Below, piece by piece: positions 61,428 to 64,000 of a stretch of DNA of 64,000 nucleotides; positions within the stretch are counted from its first letter, which is position 1, and each line of letters begins with the position of its first letter. The stretch covers positions 15,789,906 to 15,853,905 of the forward strand of contig CM072160.1 of the NCBI GenBank assembly GCA_036850595.1, in the 5' to 3' direction. This DNA is from Rhyacichthys aspro (lineage: Eukaryota > Chordata > Actinopteri > Gobiiformes > Rhyacichthyidae). The notes under the pieces are model-generated. The model was not told where the DNA came from, did not search any database, and saw only the letters and a program-made list of their open reading frames with translations. The translations under genes and the position numbers were made by a program.

Positions 61428-62196
61428 TTATTTTCCAATTCTTTGAACAACCCAGTCCTGCTGGCAGAGAGGGCAGCGATTGTTCTGCTTCACCCAAAGA
61501 GACATGCAGCAATTGTGAAAGGAGTGGTTGCACTCTCCCCATACCACTGAAAAATAGAACAGATAAGTACAAACATTAATAAAGAATGCAATACCTACTT
61601 TTGCATGGTAATAAACACCCCATCTTTTCTATGCATTACACAAAATAAAATGAGTTGATTGTGCTTTAAATATCAGACAATACACAGTTAAATGCCCCCT
61701 GGTCGTACTGGTCTTCGTTGGTGTTTAGTTTATGTGGCACCCATTTAACAACTATGAAATGCAGCAAACTGGCCAATGCTACGGCGATAATCTGCTAAGC
61801 GGCTAATGTTACCTTAAGCGGTTATGAGGCGAAAAACACGGCTATTAGTCTGATATGCTCTTACCAACACAGTCCTCTTGTTTATTTTCAGCCTGACATC
61901 GGAGACAAGCGTCTGGAAATCAAGAGCAAAACGTGTTAACATTAATCTAACTAAATTATGCCTAAGCAGTCTCACATAGCTAACTTATCCGCTAGCCGGG
62001 TTAAGCTAAGCTCTTACTTTTGGGACTCACCCATAACTTGAACTCGACAAATGGCACAAGTATCACATTCAACGTCCCAACTCCACATAGCTACAGCATT
62101 CCACTTTTTTAGTGAAAACATCTTGTCTCCGCCTGACTTTGAGCCTGAAGAAGTGTTGTGAGAGAGGACTAGCCCCGGCTCGTCACCGTCATCCAT
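61428..62196 (-). CDS. rnf7: RNF7 (RBX2/SAG), RING-box subunit of cullin-RING ligases
   Basis: Small RING-H2 protein that recruits E2 enzymes to cullin-5 ligases and supports cullin neddylation, in cytosol and nucleus. There are three exons on the minus strand: 62196-62031, 61912-61865 and 61546-61428. Joined, they give 110 residues (human RNF7 is 113). The start ATG at 62194-62196 lies in GCAGAGATGG, with purine at -3 and G at +4. After a short acidic/serine leader (DGDEPGL, SGSKSGGDK) the conserved block MFSLKKWNAVAMWSWDVECD begins at about residue 26. Zinc ligands are seen in CDTCAIC, CLRC, CNHSFHNCC and CPLC. The protein ends in QRIGK, as in human. From the leader's SGSKSGGDK on it is nearly identical to mammalian RNF7. 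It lies just upstream of grk7 in the same orientation, as in human 3q23. Confidence 0.97.
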
Positions 62197-62340
62197 CTCT
62201 GCAGCACGGTAAATATAAGCCAGCGCTAGCTAGGCAAGCTAAGCTAAGCTAAACAAAATGGACCCTGCTGCTGCACGGCTAGCCTTCAATCTGTTCCGCG
62301 GCGAAAGAGGGCAGTGTTTTCAAGGTTTTGCATTAGTATT
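62197..62340 (-). promoter_or_regulatory. rnf7: rnf7 5' UTR and promoter-proximal region
   Basis: Directly upstream of the ATG is a tandem of GCTTA/GCTAG-type words (plus GCTAGCTAGGCAAGCTAAGC at 62226-62245). Next comes a CG-containing stretch (TTCCGCGGCGAAAG at 62294-62307). It probably holds the start region of a housekeeping gene. No TATA box is seen. Confidence 0.4.
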
Positions 62341-63580
62341 CCTCTTCCTACTACAATGACTCCAGTAATGCAGCAGGTGTCAAAGCATATCTGTTATAGT
62401 TAGAGTACAATACAGTTTTTGAAACAGCATAGAACTTGGAAATACAAGTGTTAATGAGCTCTAGTAATAACATTACAAAATAAAAAAATAAAAAATTGTC
62501 ACACCTTTGCTGATGGTAAATGGCCTTTGTTTTACATAACACTGTATGAGGTATGCAGCTGACCCTTGGATTGCACCTGAACTTCTGGGACTCATCCTGG
62601 AATAAAAAAGCAGGTGGCAGATATACCCCTTTTCTTTTGTCATATCTATTCTCATTCACCCACACCCACATCCCCATCTCCTACATGCTACATCTAAAAC
62701 CTTCTGTTAATCCTGAGTCATAAATGAAAACATTGAGGGACAGACTGTTTCACGTTTACATCTCAAAGTGATGAGGAATAGAAAAATAACTAGGGTGACT
62801 GTCCAGACTTTTACAGTTACTAGTGTTTATTTGATTATATTCCAGTAGTCGCATCTGTGGGAGCATGTTATCTGTTACTTATTAGGTTAAGGCTCTTGTA
62901 TGTATTTATTCCAAATCCAAACACAATTTAGTGTCTAGATTGTGTGCCAGTAGAAAGGAAATAAGGATAGGCTATTGGCACTGTAGTTGAGATGAAATGT
63001 TTCATGAATGGAGTCATTGTGACAGAATGCATACTATTACATAATATTAATAACTGCATTCACTGATGCATACAAGGCAGTTTTTCAAATAATTTCTGAA
63101 CGTTCAAAGGAAATATTATAAAACATAATAAATTTCTATAATTATAAAATAATTATGATTGGATATTATGTTATGACCTCATGTAAAACTTGGCTCATGA
63201 TCCAAAAGCTGGGTGCTTGGTAGAGCAAACTCCTCTCATCCTAATATCAACGACTCTGTCTGTCTGTCTGATATTTAACAGTGATGCTCTTAATGTTTAT
63301 AATGTAATAATTCTTCAGAAACTACCCAGCTGCTTGTGGAGACTTGAATAATGCCTACTGTTTGGTTAAAAAAGACAAATTCACTTTCAGGAAAATCACT
63401 GCAGGTTTAGTTCACACAAGATGCAATCTGCTTATTAGCTGCTGTCTAAGTTTCACTACCTGAAGCTATTTTAAACATCGGTGAACTGACATATTTCCCA
63501 GGGTCCTTGAAGGCAGCAGAGGCTGGGTCGCAGCGCATTTTACTGAAGACACACTCCTGCAGTTCCCTAAGGGTCGGCTC
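62341..63580. other. Intergenic, no recognised gene
   Basis: AT-rich DNA with short frames only. By comparison with human 3q23 the next gene upstream of rnf7 would be rasa2, but no RASA2 exon is recognisable before the window ends. Confidence 0.5.
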
Positions 63581-63595
63581 TCTCTTCACGTGACA

Positions 63596-63721
63596 GGGGC
63601 TTTGTGACCCAGTACCTACACTTTGTGAAGCCAGAGGAACGTTGTGCATCAAAGGAGTGGATGTATGATGATCTCAGCAACAGGGAGCCGAGAAAAACAG
63701 ATGCCAAGAAGCCGAGCAACA
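63596..63721 (+). other. Possible isolated exon of an unknown gene
   Basis: A frame bounded by CACGTGACAG and GCAACAG|GTAATG reads GFVTQYLHFVKPEERC, then about 26 more residues rich in Lys, Asp and Asn, with no stop. The donor is good but the acceptor has a poor pyrimidine tract. I do not recognise the peptide, and it could be chance. Confidence 0.15.
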
Positions 63722-64000
63722 GGTAATGAGAGAGAGAAGAGATGACACTAATTCTGTCAACCCATAATTAACAGATTAACAATAAGTACTGGACTTGTTT
63801 TCATCTTAAATTGTGCTTTTAGTATGACATTACCAACATAAATATTCAAAAGAAAATGACTGCTGGAAAAATTGTTCTGGTAGAAACCTTGTTAATGATT
63901 GAGTATTGTTTTAGATGTGGATTCTGAGGTAAAATTAAGCCTACACAAGAATAAATTATTCTATGTATATTCAGCTAGAAGGTCAGCATCAGAAATGTAT
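63722..64000. other. Window end, nothing recognised
   Basis: AT-rich sequence without a recognised gene, repeat or RNA. Confidence 0.5.

Noticed and set aside
63446..63652. 68-codon minus-strand frame as a possible rasa2 exon
   Set aside because: The translation does not resemble the RASA2 or RASA3 sequence that I can recall, and it starts from a non-ATG codon.
1..64000. Search for tRNA, rRNA, CRISPR, operon or phage-like features
   Set aside because: No GGTTCGAATCC-type B box with matching A box and acceptor stem, no regularly spaced repeats with unique spacers, and no prokaryotic gene arrangement was seen.

Overview
The window is vertebrate nuclear DNA, almost certainly from a ray-finned fish of percomorph type. 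Its genes have GT-AG introns, and many of these introns are only 75 to 150 bases long. The proteins align by memory with human BAZ1B, FZD9, GRK7 and RNF7. The non-coding DNA carries debris typical of fish repeats: a hAT-type element, a tRNA-like SINE, and the common AGAATTCT minisatellite. No bacterial, viral or CRISPR-like feature is visible.

Layout. Positions 1-8240 hold the 3' part of baz1b on the + strand: 19 coding exons, the stop at 7228-7230, and a 3' UTR. The first roughly 80 codons lie upstream of the window. Positions 25585-28350 hold the intronless Wnt receptor gene fzd9 on the - strand, with its 3' UTR and a CpG-rich 5' flank. baz1b and fzd9 are convergent, as in the human 7q11.23 Williams-syndrome interval. 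Positions 57561-60138 hold a four-exon grk7 (cone opsin kinase) on the - strand. Positions 61428-62196 hold a three-exon rnf7 (RBX2/SAG) on the - strand, just upstream of grk7 and in the same orientation. The order RNF7 then GRK7 matches human 3q23, so the window joins two blocks that are on different human chromosomes.

Between genes lie about 17 kb (8.9-25.6 kb) and 29 kb (28.4-57.5 kb) without a gene I can recognise. They hold dispersed repeats, among them a three-copy family near 21.2, 40.3 and 47.5 kb. They also hold simple repeats and several non-repetitive stretches rich in ATTA/TAAT words that could be developmental enhancers. That last reading is inference only.

The genes are not an operon or pathway. 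BAZ1B is a chromatin-remodelling subunit, FZD9 a Wnt receptor, GRK7 a photoreceptor kinase and RNF7 a cullin-RING ligase subunit. I found no undescribed multi-gene system. The strongest new observation is an unannotated-looking 120-base exon candidate in baz1b (4899-5018). It is in frame and would insert 40 residues inside the PHD finger.
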